A DNA stretch of 7,198 bases from Christensenella sp. UBA941 (lineage in GTDB: Bacteria; Bacillota; Clostridia; Christensenellales; UBA941): the NCBI GenBank assembly GCA_002293365.1, contig DBDD01000302.1, positions 1 through 7,198 of the forward strand. Direction: 5' to 3'. Positions 1-5,209 of this stretch are shown here, one piece after another. Below the pieces are notes generated by a model. It saw nothing but the letters and a program-made list of their open reading frames with translations. It was not told where the DNA came from and searched no databases. The translations under genes were made by a program, and so were the position numbers. How positions within the stretch are numbered: the first letter of the stretch is position 1; each line of letters starts with the position of its first letter.

Positions 1-102
1 ATTCCGCCCCAGGGCGAGGTGATAACCATCGGCCGCCACGAGGTGAAGGTTCTTCGCAGAACCTCGTCGAGAATAGAGCTCGCCAGAGTACGTATAATCT
101 AA
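1..102 (+). CDS. C-terminal tail of a hemolysin/CorC-family membrane protein (partial)
   Basis: The first 33 codons, read from base 1 to a TAA stop at 100-102, are open and look like the end of a CorC_HlyC (transporter-associated) domain. They start with a Pro-Pro-Gln-Gly-Glu turn and continue with short beta-strand-like stretches (VITIGRHEVKVLRR, then RIELARVRII). This domain closes the hemolysin/CorC/GldE family, which in Bacteroidota usually has an N-terminal DUF21 membrane region, two CBS domains and this cap. The rest of the protein lies left of the window, so neither the membrane part nor the CBS pair can be confirmed. The family is linked to cation (Mg/Co) efflux, and in gliding Bacteroidota to motility (GldE). 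The assignment rests on a short tail pattern only. Confidence 0.6.
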   Translation: MPPQGEVITIGRHEVKVLRRTSSRIELARVRII

Positions 103-131
103 GAATCACTATATTTGACTTCGTCTTAGAT
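97..131. repeat. Inverted repeat spanning the stop codon of the upstream gene
   Basis: ATCTAAGA (97-104) and TCTTAGAT (124-131) are perfect 8-base complements separated by 19 bases. The left arm includes the TAA stop of the upstream gene. It could fold at the 3' end of that transcript and act as a weak terminator or an mRNA end. The stem is AT-rich, the loop is long and no run of T follows, so it is not a classic intrinsic terminator. Confidence 0.35.
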
Positions 132-144
132 AGGATGCGCCTCG

Positions 145-168
145 GCAATACAAATAAATTTGCATTGC
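145..168. repeat. Inverted repeat overlapping the promoter upstream of the GNAT-like gene
   Basis: GCAAT-A-CAAA (145-154) pairs with TTTG-C-ATTGC (159-168) around a TAAA loop, with a single mismatch at 150/163. Similar CTCGG...GCTCTCGGCTTT intergenic palindromes upstream of a TAnnTTTG box are, from memory, frequent in Bacteroidales genomes. The right arm contains the TTTG that serves as the -33 element, so the palindrome is part of the promoter region rather than of a transcript. Confidence 0.45.
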
Positions 169-189
169 TCTCGGCTTTCATTACCTTTG
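159..189 (+). promoter_or_regulatory. Bacteroidota-type promoter (TTTG / TAnnTTTG)
   Basis: TTTG at 159-162 and TACCTTTG at 182-189 are separated by 19 bases. They match the known Bacteroides sigma factor consensus, a -33 TTTG box and a -7 TAnnTTTG box about 19-21 bases apart. The expected transcription start is about 195-197, giving a leader of about 18 bases before the ATG at 214. This also rules out the earlier in-frame ATG at 160, which lies inside the promoter. The element is the clearest sign that the left end of the window is Bacteroidota DNA. Confidence 0.65.
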
Positions 190-213
190 GCGCGTAACGA
201 TATAAGAATCTGT

Positions 214-852
214 ATGAGCATGATAACCGTAAAACCCGTAACCACCGCAAGAGAGTTTAAGAAGTTCACAAAATTCAAACTCGACCTCTACAGAGGTAAT
301 CCGTACTTCGTTCCCCCGCTCTACGCCGACGAAAGGGAGGTGCTGATGAAGGGGCGCAACCCCGCGCACAAGCTCCATGAACACGAAGTGTTTGTTGCCG
401 AGCGCGACGGGAAGATCGTCGGGCGCATAGCGGCCATCATAAACAGGGCGGCCAACCGCAAGGAGGGGACGGACTTCGTCCGTTTCGGGTTCATCGACTT
501 TATCGACGACGACGAGGTTGTCGAGGCGCTGATAGGCACGGTCGAGGAGTGGGGACGCGCGCGCGGCATGACGGCCATGCACGGCCCGCTGGGTTTTACC
601 GACTTCGACCCGGAGGGGATGCTCACTTGGGGCTTCGAGGAGTTGAGCACCGCCATAACCATACCGCCAACCATCGTACCTAAAACGGTTCCGATGCCGC
701 CCGATACAGCCGCGCCGCCTATAAACACCGATGCGATCGCATCCATCTCCCAGCCGGTGCCGTCGGAGGGCCCTGCCGCCGTCGAACGCCCTACAAACAT
801 TATTCCCGCTAAAGACGCCAACATGGACATATTCAGAAACGTAAGGAAGTAG
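214..852 (+). CDS. GNAT-like acyltransferase, N-terminal part with a foreign tail (truncated)
   Basis: The ORF from ATG 214 begins MSMITVKPVT and resembles large GNAT-fold proteins of Bacteroidota. Matching stretches are LDLYRGNPYFVPPLYADER near residue 25, the acyl-CoA-fold strand VFVAERDGKIVGRIAAIINR near 60, FGFIDFIDD, and the family signature GPLGFTDFDPEGML followed by GFEEL near 140. Such proteins are usually about 370-385 residues and go on with a TIYNYPYY-like stretch. Here resemblance stops at about base 651 (possibly 663). The remaining codons to the TAA at 850-852 are a proline/alanine-rich antisense reading of the permease gene on the other strand. The native part is therefore about 146 residues. 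I chose ATG 214 because it sits about 18 bases downstream of the predicted transcription start; ATG 220 is also possible. The substrate is unknown. The product would lack the second half of the protein. Confidence 0.6.
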   Translation: MSMITVKPVTTAREFKKFTKFKLDLYRGNPYFVPPLYADEREVLMKGRNPAHKLHEHEVFVAERDGKIVGRIAAIINRAANRKEGTDFVRFGFIDFIDDDEVVEALIGTVEEWGRARGMTAMHGPLGFTDFDPEGMLTWGFEELSTAITIPPTIVPKTVPMPPDTAAPPINTDAIASISQPVPSEGPAAVERPTNIIPAKDANMDIFRNVRK

Positions 853-1703
853 GTTTTTTTCACATTGACGCCCGAAAGCGCCGCCGCTGTTTTGTTTCCG
901 CCCACCGCGTATATGTGGCGGCCGAATTTGGTCCGCTGAGTTATCGTGTGATAGATAATTACTAGGATTACGAGTATGATACCGGGTACCGGGAACGATG
1001 TACCCGGACGTCCTGTACCGAAAATCCATGTCAGATAGCCTATTACGATCGAAAAGAGCACTATGCGTACAACAACCGGCCATAGCGGGGTAATAGTGCC
1101 GGTAAGCTTCTGTGTACGCTCACGCCGCCTTAATTGCATTAACGCCAAAGCGATAATCGCGATAATTCCCAATAGCAGCGTGGAATTGTTCATACCGGTG
1201 AACTCGGGGCCCCACTCCGGCAAATGTCCCGCGCCAAACAATTTAAGTTCCTGCGGGGCAGGCACCGAAATGGATTTGGATATCCAAATAACGCCGCCTC
1301 TGAAAATCATCATGCCGCCTAGCGTCGTAATAAATCCGGGAATGCCAAGCCTCGAAAGCCAAAATCCCTGCCAAGCTCCGGCAAGCGCGCCGATTGCCAG
1401 GCTTATTAGCGCCGCTACCCACCACGGCAACGAAAGATCGCGTGCGGCCAGTGCCAATACCATGCCCGAAAAACCGGCTACAGAGCCTACGGATAAATCG
1501 ATTTGACCGATAACGATAACCATAAGCATCCCAATAGCAAGCACGAGAACATAAGCATTGCCGGAAACCAGATTCTGGAAGTTGGATGGAGTAATCATCT
1601 TGCCATCCGATGCTATGTGGAAGGCAATGGCAAGTACTACCAACGCAATCACCATCGTGTACTGGCGCAATTCTCCGCCTAATATTTTCTTTAAATTCTT
1701 CAC
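321..1703 (-). CDS. mmsB: Sugar ABC transporter permease, MmsB/GguB/XylH type (3' end lost at junction)
   Basis: This is an inner-membrane permease of the monosaccharide (CUT2, BPD_transp_2) family. It pairs with the ATPase encoded just upstream. Family marks are the TPSNFQNLVSGNAYVLVLAIGMLMVIVIGQIDLSVGS region near residues 40-75, the GIPGFITTLGGMMIFRG stretch, the cytoplasmic VGGNKTAAALSGVNV loop near 267, and FIGGAAVSGGIGTVLGT before the break. The extra membrane region near residues 190-245 is typical of the larger MmsB/GguB/XylH-type permeases. It starts with GTG at 1703, 4-7 bases after a GGAGAGG site (1708-1714), and the GTGA overlaps the ATPase stop. Native sequence covers about 354 residues down to base 642; relatives have about 390. 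The remaining codons to the stop at 321 are an antisense reading of the GNAT-like gene. The missing end holds the last membrane helix, so the product as read here is probably non-functional. Confidence 0.85.
   Translation of the reverse strand: MKNLKKILGGELRQYTMVIALVVLAIAFHIASDGKMITPSNFQNLVSGNAYVLVLAIGMLMVIVIGQIDLSVGSVAGFSGMVLALAARDLSLPWWVAALISLAIGALAGAWQGFWLSRLGIPGFITTLGGMMIFRGGVIWISKSISVPAPQELKLFGAGHLPEWGPEFTGMNNSTLLLGIIAIIALALMQLRRRERTQKLTGTITPLWPVVVRIVLFSIVIGYLTWIFGTGRPGTSFPVPGIILVILVIIYHTITQRTKFGRHIYAVGGNKTAAALSGVNVKKTYFLTFLNMSMLASLAGIMFVGRSTAAGPSDGTGWEMDAIASVFIGGAAVSGGIGTVLGTMVGGMVMAVLNSSKPQVSIPSGSKSVKPSGPCMAVMPRARPHSSTVPISASTTSSSSIKSMNPKRTKSVPSLRLAALFMMAAMRPTIFPSRSATNTSCSWSLCAGLRPFISTSLSSA
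640..663. other. Chimeric junction between a GNAT-like gene and a sugar permease gene
   Basis: Left of about 640 the plus strand codes for the GNAT-like protein. Right of about 642 the minus strand codes for the ABC permease. Both genes lose their 3' ends at the same place and their frames run into each other antisense. The bases at 642-651 (GTTGAGCACC) fit both families: Glu-Leu-Ser-Thr forward, and the Val-Leu-Asn of the permease in reverse. That looks like a short shared sequence at a recombination, amplification or assembly break. Because forward codons up to 663 still partly resemble the GNAT family, the exact break is uncertain by about 20 bases. Confidence 0.65.
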
Positions 1704-3271
1704 GAAGCCTCTCCGCCCTTTCTAGAAACATTGTCCGCCGCAGAGGTTGCGGTCATCATTCTCATGAGATTTTCTTGATTTGCGTCCTTACAGTCCAATT
1801 CGCCTGTAATGGCTCCTTCAAAAATCGTGTAGATTCTGTCGGACATCCCAAGCAATTCTGGCAACTCCGAAGATACTAACACGACCGCCTTGTTTTGGTC
1901 GGCAAGCTCGTGAATCAGACGGTAGATTTCATATTTGGCGCCGACATCGATTCCACGCGTAGGCTCGTCGAGAATCAGCACATTGGGCTCTGTGAACATC
2001 CATTTGGCCAAAACCACCTTTTGTTGGTTCCCTCCTGACAATGTGGCTACTCCGGCATCTACGCTGTGCGTCTTGATACTCAAGGAATCGCGCTGTTTCT
2101 GAGCCGCCTGAAATTCTCGCTCCAAATCAAGAAGCCCGCTATTTGTTATCGCGTCAAGGTTTGCTGACACTATTGTTTTTCGTATTGTATCCAGAAGATT
2201 TAGACCTTGAACTTTCCGATCCTCCGGCACATAGGAAACACCGTTACGAATTGCATCGGCAACTGATGCTAAACGAACCGCTTTCCCCTTTATTTTGATT
2301 TCTCCTGCGTGCCAAATGCCGTAGTTGTGGCCGAAAATCGACCGCATGAGCTCAGTGCGCCCCGCACCCATCAGCCCCGCAAAGCCTACGATTTCCCCTG
2401 CTCTTACATAAAAACTCGAGTCCTTGCAGACGAATCTGCCGGGAATTAGAGGATCCTCCACTCGCCATCCGGAAACCTCAAAAACGACTTCACCGATTTT
2501 CGGTTCATGAGTTGGATAGCGATTCTCGATAGGACGGCCTACCATAGAGCGAATGATACGGTCTTCATCCACTTGGCCGGATTCCACATCGAATGTCTCA
2601 ACTGTGCGTCCGTCCCGAATTACGGTAACGGCATCTGAAATTGCAGCAATCTCATTCAATTTGTGAGAAATCATTATACAGGTGATATCTTTGTCTCTCA
2701 AACCGCGTATGAGATTAAGAAGATTAGCGGAGTCGGTCTCGTTCAACGCTGAAGTTGGCTCGTCTAAAATAAGAAGCTTGACGTCTTTTGCAAGCGCTTT
2801 GGCTATTTCCACCATTTGCTGCTGCCCAACGCCCAGATTCTTGATCGCAGTCGACGGGTCAACCGTCAGTCCTACCCGTTCCAACAGGCCCTTTGTTTGA
2901 TGTCTGGCGGCGTCCCAGTCGATCAGCCCGCGCTTATTGATAATCTCGTTGCCTAAAAAGATATTTTCAGTAATAGAAAGCTCGGGAATCATCGTAAGCT
3001 CCTGATGGATGATTGCGATGCCGGCTTTTTCGGACTCCTTTATGTCCTTGAACGTCATTTCATTATCCATGTAAATGATTTTTCCGTTATAAGAACCATG
3101 TGGATAAACACCGGAAAGAACCTTCATCAAAGTTGACTTTCCCGCGCCATTCTCTCCGCATATTGCATGAATATTCCCTCGCCGCACTTGCAAGGTCACA
3201 TCATCAAGCGCTTTCACTCCCGGAAAGATCTTAGTGATGCCCTGCATCTGAAGAATCAAAGAACTCTCCAC
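1700..3271 (-). CDS. mmsA: Sugar ABC transporter ATP-binding protein, MmsA/GguA type (two NBDs)
   Basis: This 523-residue cytoplasmic ATPase with two fused nucleotide-binding domains energises import of monosaccharides through the neighbouring permease. Domain 1 has Walker A GENGAGKST (39-47), a Q-loop at HQE (89-91), signature LGVGQQQ (146-152), Walker B LLILDEP (166-172) and switch His203. Domain 2 has the degenerate Walker A GLMGAGRTE (299-307, Arg for Lys) that is normal for this family, signature LSGGNQQK (411-418) and Walker B VLILDEP (431-437). The VYPHGSYNGKIIYM and KDIKESEKAGI stretches fit the multiple-monosaccharide group, related to Agrobacterium gguA. I start it at GTG 3271, giving VESSLILQMQG, because AGGAGG lies 9 bases upstream and the family begins here; 14 more in-frame codons upstream look spurious. 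The sugar cannot be read from the ATPase; xylose, glucose, galactose or arabinose are known for relatives. Confidence 0.93.
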   Translation of the reverse strand: MESSLILQMQGITKIFPGVKALDDVTLQVRRGNIHAICGENGAGKSTLMKVLSGVYPHGSYNGKIIYMDNEMTFKDIKESEKAGIAIIHQELTMIPELSITENIFLGNEIINKRGLIDWDAARHQTKGLLERVGLTVDPSTAIKNLGVGQQQMVEIAKALAKDVKLLILDEPTSALNETDSANLLNLIRGLRDKDITCIMISHKLNEIAAISDAVTVIRDGRTVETFDVESGQVDEDRIIRSMVGRPIENRYPTHEPKIGEVVFEVSGWRVEDPLIPGRFVCKDSSFYVRAGEIVGFAGLMGAGRTELMRSIFGHNYGIWHAGEIKIKGKAVRLASVADAIRNGVSYVPEDRKVQGLNLLDTIRKTIVSANLDAITNSGLLDLEREFQAAQKQRDSLSIKTHSVDAGVATLSGGNQQKVVLAKWMFTEPNVLILDEPTRGIDVGAKYEIYRLIHELADQNKAVVLVSSELPELLGMSDRIYTIFEGAITGELDCKDANQENLMRMMTATSAADNVSRKGGEAS

Positions 3272-3280
3272 AATCGCACT

Positions 3281-3286
3281 CCTCCT
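3281..3286 (-). promoter_or_regulatory. Ribosome binding site that sets the GTG start of the ATPase gene
   Basis: AGGAGG read on the minus strand, 9 bases before GTG 3271. It decides the start against the longer frame that opens at 3313, whose first codons have no such site and no family resemblance. Confidence 0.75.
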
Positions 3287-3384
3287 AACATTCGCAGTTT
3301 CAAACCATGCCACATGAGATGATTGGCAAAAAGATACGATGCCTTTCTTGCTTAATCCGCCTCTCGAATCATCAGCCTAATAAA

Positions 3385-3443
3385 CTTGATGGATACTTCG
3401 AATAATTGTAAATGCTAATAAATATTATAAATGTATCCTCAAG
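3385..3443. repeat. Inverted repeat flanking the -10 box of the transporter promoter (possible operator)
   Basis: CTTGA-T-GGATAC (3385-3396) and GTATCC-TCAAG (3433-3443) are complementary over 11 bases with one extra T. They flank an AT-rich spacer of 36 bases that contains the predicted -10 box. One arm lies within the -35/-10 spacer and the other just downstream of the transcription start. This fits a repressor bound to two half-sites or a dimer pair across the promoter. No bound factor is known; the ROK protein upstream is the obvious candidate. Confidence 0.45.
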
Positions 3444-3451
3444 GAAAACAA
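3424..3451 (-). promoter_or_regulatory. Sigma-A type promoter for the ATPase-permease operon
   Basis: On the minus strand, TTGTTT (3451-3446) and a perfect TATAAT (3429-3424) are 16 bases apart in an AT-rich stretch. Transcription would start near 3417, leaving a leader of about 145 bases before the GTG at 3271. The promoter lies just past the stop of the HAD remnant, so the transporter genes can be expressed independently of the ROK gene. Confidence 0.55.
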
Positions 3452-3460
3452 GGCACAATC

Positions 3461-3733
3461 CTATTCCGCTGAGTGGATTATTATGAACTGATCTATATGG
3501 GTGGCTCCTATTTGCCGATGTGCGCTACAACACCCTTTCGCAAACATCTTCATCTCGTCAGTCGCTTTGCTCATCGCCAGAATATGCGATGGCGTTCGCG
3601 CCGACACTACCATAAAAGGAACGCCCGCGCGATTCAATTCGCGTATTTTTCTCGTAGTGCCTATTGACAACCCTTGCTTTGAATCCATGTGCGCGCCGTC
3701 TTTATTACAGTAACAAGTGTTTAGATCAAACAT
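3461..3733 (-). pseudogene. Remnant of a Cof-type HAD-superfamily phosphatase
   Basis: This 90-codon frame resembles the first 55-60 residues of Cof-like (type IIB) HAD sugar-phosphate phosphatases, which normally have about 270 residues. The motif I region reads NKDGAHMDSK where DxDGTLLDSK is expected, so the nucleophilic Asp is Asn and the Thr is Ala. The next helix, TTRKIRELNRAGVPFMVVSARTP, matches the motif II region (usually SGR). After about residue 60 the sequence (KMFAKGCCSAHRQIGATHIDQF) no longer follows the family, and the Lys and acidic motifs III and IV are absent. A good site, AAGGAG (3748-3743), lies 9 bases before ATG 3733 and directly after the ROK stop codon, so it may still be translated with that gene. 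I call it a decayed remnant. A short protein with a new role is less likely. Confidence 0.5.
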
Positions 3734-3750
3734 AAAAGCTCACTCCTTAA

Positions 3751-4980
3751 CTAGCTGTCCACCGGGGTGGAAAACGCGCTGGGCATTTGCAGTACCTTGT
3801 CAGTCGCTATGGCTGCGGCTCCATATAATGTGGGATCCACCTTTAGCTTGGATATTGTTATTTGAGTCTTTGTGTTTAACTCGGGGATAATGCGCCGGTT
3901 TACAACCTCCCTAACAGTGGGCAGAAGCAAATCGCCTCCCCGGGAGAGGATATCTCCTATGACGATGACGTCGGGATTGTAGGCATTTATCATGGTGACG
4001 CAACCATAGCCGATGTACTCTGCAACCTCGCGTACCACTCTATATGCTTTTCGGTTGCCCGTTCTTGCCGCTTCAAAGATAGAGTCGCAGAAGTCGGCGT
4101 TTCGGACGGCGCCCCTTGGCATACACTCCGGCACATGCTTTTTTGCCAACTCCAGCATGGCTGGCGCAGAACAAAACAGCTCTAAACAGCCATAATTGCC
4201 GCACTCGCAACGAGGCCCATGCACATCAACGCTGATATGCCCGATCTCGCTTGCCGCTCCCTGAAAGCCAATCAGTAGGTTACCCCGCTCTATTACGCCG
4301 GAGCCAACGCCGTCGCCCACCAAAAAATAAGCCAAAGTGTGCGGGGGCCGTTCGTGGTCGCCAAACCACCATTCAGCCATTGCGCCCGCGTTGGCGTCGT
4401 GTTCAATAAATAACGGCAGATCGAACTCGTCCTTGAACTCCTCAATAAAATTAATCGACTGCCATGTTGGAATCTGCGTCATAACCGCTATGCGCCCCTC
4501 ATCCCGCAGATAGGGGCCGGGTAGGGCAAGTCCGATGGCCACTACGTGTTCGTGGCTTTTCAAGGCTTCACGGATTTTGTCCTTCATAACGGTCAGCACC
4601 GCGCGTTTATGGTCGTCCGGAGAATATGTCTCCTCAGCCTTGGCATATATTTTGCCGGATATATCAAATACGCCCACCGCAAACATATTGCGCGCGAACT
4701 TTACGCCTATTACCTTGTGCCGCCCGGCATTCAGGCCTAGGCCGATAGAGCGCCTGTTGCTTTCTCCTATGATGTTTCCAACCTCGACAACGATGCCCAT
4801 CTCCATAAGAACCGCGACGATCTTGGTGATAGCAGCTTGAGAAAGACCCGTTTGCCGAGCGAGATCCGCGCGGGAGCAAATCTCCACTCGCTGCAATATT
4901 TTCACAACAGCCGAGCGGTTCATCTCCGTCATATCTCTGTTATTATTGCCTATAGCATCTTGCATCTGCTGCCATCCCAT
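3751..4980 (-). CDS. ROK-family transcriptional repressor (XylR/NagC-like)
   Basis: This 409-residue cytoplasmic regulator has an N-terminal winged helix-turn-helix at about 20-70 (NRSAVVKIL, SRADLARQTGLSQAAITKIV) and a C-terminal ROK sugar-binding domain. The sugar site keeps EHDAN (193-197) and EIGH (245-248). The zinc site is complete: His248, Cys258, Cys260 and Cys265 in CECGNYGC. The ATP-phosphate loop, DIGGT in ROK kinases, reads GVKFARN near residue 92, so it should bind sugar but not phosphorylate it, as in XylR/NagC repressors. No strong ribosome binding site precedes ATG 4980. ATG 4965 is an alternative start; both keep the conserved GNNxxxMTEMN lead-in. It sits upstream of the transporter operon and divergent from the AraC gene. 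Its promoter overlaps two palindromes, suggesting autorepression relieved by a sugar or sugar phosphate; the exact inducer is unknown. Confidence 0.9.
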   Translation of the reverse strand: MGWQQMQDAIGNNNRDMTEMNRSAVVKILQRVEICSRADLARQTGLSQAAITKIVAVLMEMGIVVEVGNIIGESNRRSIGLGLNAGRHKVIGVKFARNMFAVGVFDISGKIYAKAEETYSPDDHKRAVLTVMKDKIREALKSHEHVVAIGLALPGPYLRDEGRIAVMTQIPTWQSINFIEEFKDEFDLPLFIEHDANAGAMAEWWFGDHERPPHTLAYFLVGDGVGSGVIERGNLLIGFQGAASEIGHISVDVHGPRCECGNYGCLELFCSAPAMLELAKKHVPECMPRGAVRNADFCDSIFEAARTGNRKAYRVVREVAEYIGYGCVTMINAYNPDVIVIGDILSRGGDLLLPTVREVVNRRIIPELNTKTQITISKLKVDPTLYGAAAIATDKVLQMPSAFSTPVDS

Positions 4981-5011
4981 CGAAACCAGACTGAGCCCAC
5001 ATGTTCACTGC

Positions 5012-5042
5012 GTTGATACATTAACTACGTTGATACATTAAC
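5012..5042. promoter_or_regulatory. Two tandem near-palindromic operators at the ROK promoter
   Basis: GTTGATACATTAAC occurs twice without a change, at 5012-5025 and 5029-5042, a 17-base period. Each copy is a near-palindrome (GTTGAT-AC-ATTAAC, 5 of 6 pairs). The second copy covers the predicted -10 box of the ROK promoter and the first lies at about the transcription start. This is the arrangement expected of a repressor autoregulating its gene. A further partial match, GTTGATATA at 5179-5187, overlaps the -10 box of the AraC gene. Confidence 0.6.
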
Positions 5043-5063
5043 ACGGTTGCGCATCGGTGTCAA
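5035..5063 (-). promoter_or_regulatory. Sigma-A type promoter of the ROK gene
   Basis: On the minus strand a perfect TTGACA (5063-5058) is followed after 17 bases by TAATGT (5040-5035). The -10 box is weak, the -35 box ideal. The start would fall near 5028, leaving a leader of about 48 bases. The -10 box lies inside the second tandem operator. Confidence 0.5.
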
Positions 5064-5120
5064 CGCTTTTTTCTTGGCGCAGACAATATTTTCCGATTTC
5101 TTTCTGAAGCTTGGCACAGC

Positions 5121-5141
5121 CTCTGATTAGTATTATCAGAG
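5121..5141. repeat. Perfect inverted repeat upstream of the AraC promoter
   Basis: CTCTGAT (5121-5127) and ATCAGAG (5135-5141) are perfect complements around a 7-base spacer. The site ends 19 bases before the -35 box of the AraC gene and lies between the two divergent promoters. It may be an operator for an activator or repressor, or a small hairpin. No T-run follows, so it is not a terminator. Confidence 0.35.
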
Positions 5142-5160
5142 CATATTATCCGGGCATCTA

Positions 5161-5189
5161 TTGAAACAGCTATCATTAGTTGATATAGT
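5161..5189 (+). promoter_or_regulatory. Sigma-A type promoter of the AraC-family gene
   Basis: TTGAAA (5161-5166) and TATAGT (5184-5189) are 17 bases apart. Transcription would start near 5196, just before the ribosome binding site (GGGGGTGAG, 5197-5205). The leader is therefore very short, about 14 bases. The stretch GTTGATATA overlapping the -10 box resembles the tandem operators at the ROK promoter. Confidence 0.55.
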
Positions 5190-5209
5190 GAAGCTTGGGG
5201 GTGAGATTT

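Noticed and set aside
160..213. Upstream ATG at 160 as start of the GNAT-like gene
   Set aside because: It lies inside the predicted promoter, and the extra 18 residues do not resemble the family's N-terminus.
640..852. Genuine overlapping antisense genes or a fusion protein
   Set aside because: Beyond the break each frame is simply the complement of the other gene's coding strand, giving low-complexity Pro/Ala/Ser-rich sequence without family matches.
181..1083. Long minus-strand open frame of 300 codons crossing the junction
   Set aside because: It is rich in Arg, Gly and His, matches no family I know, and lies antisense or out of frame to both the GNAT-like gene and the permease.
3272..3313. 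Fourteen-codon N-terminal extension of the ATPase
   Set aside because: No ribosome binding site or family resemblance; the AGGAGG before GTG 3271 lies within it.
3272..3423. Riboswitch in the 145-base leader of the transporter operon
   Set aside because: The leader is AT-rich and I see no known aptamer core or terminator/antiterminator pair in it.
5041..5075. Possible intrinsic terminator before the T-run near 5067-5072
   Set aside because: Only a four-base stem (GTTG/CAAC) with a long loop can be drawn, and the region carries a perfect TTGACA promoter element instead.
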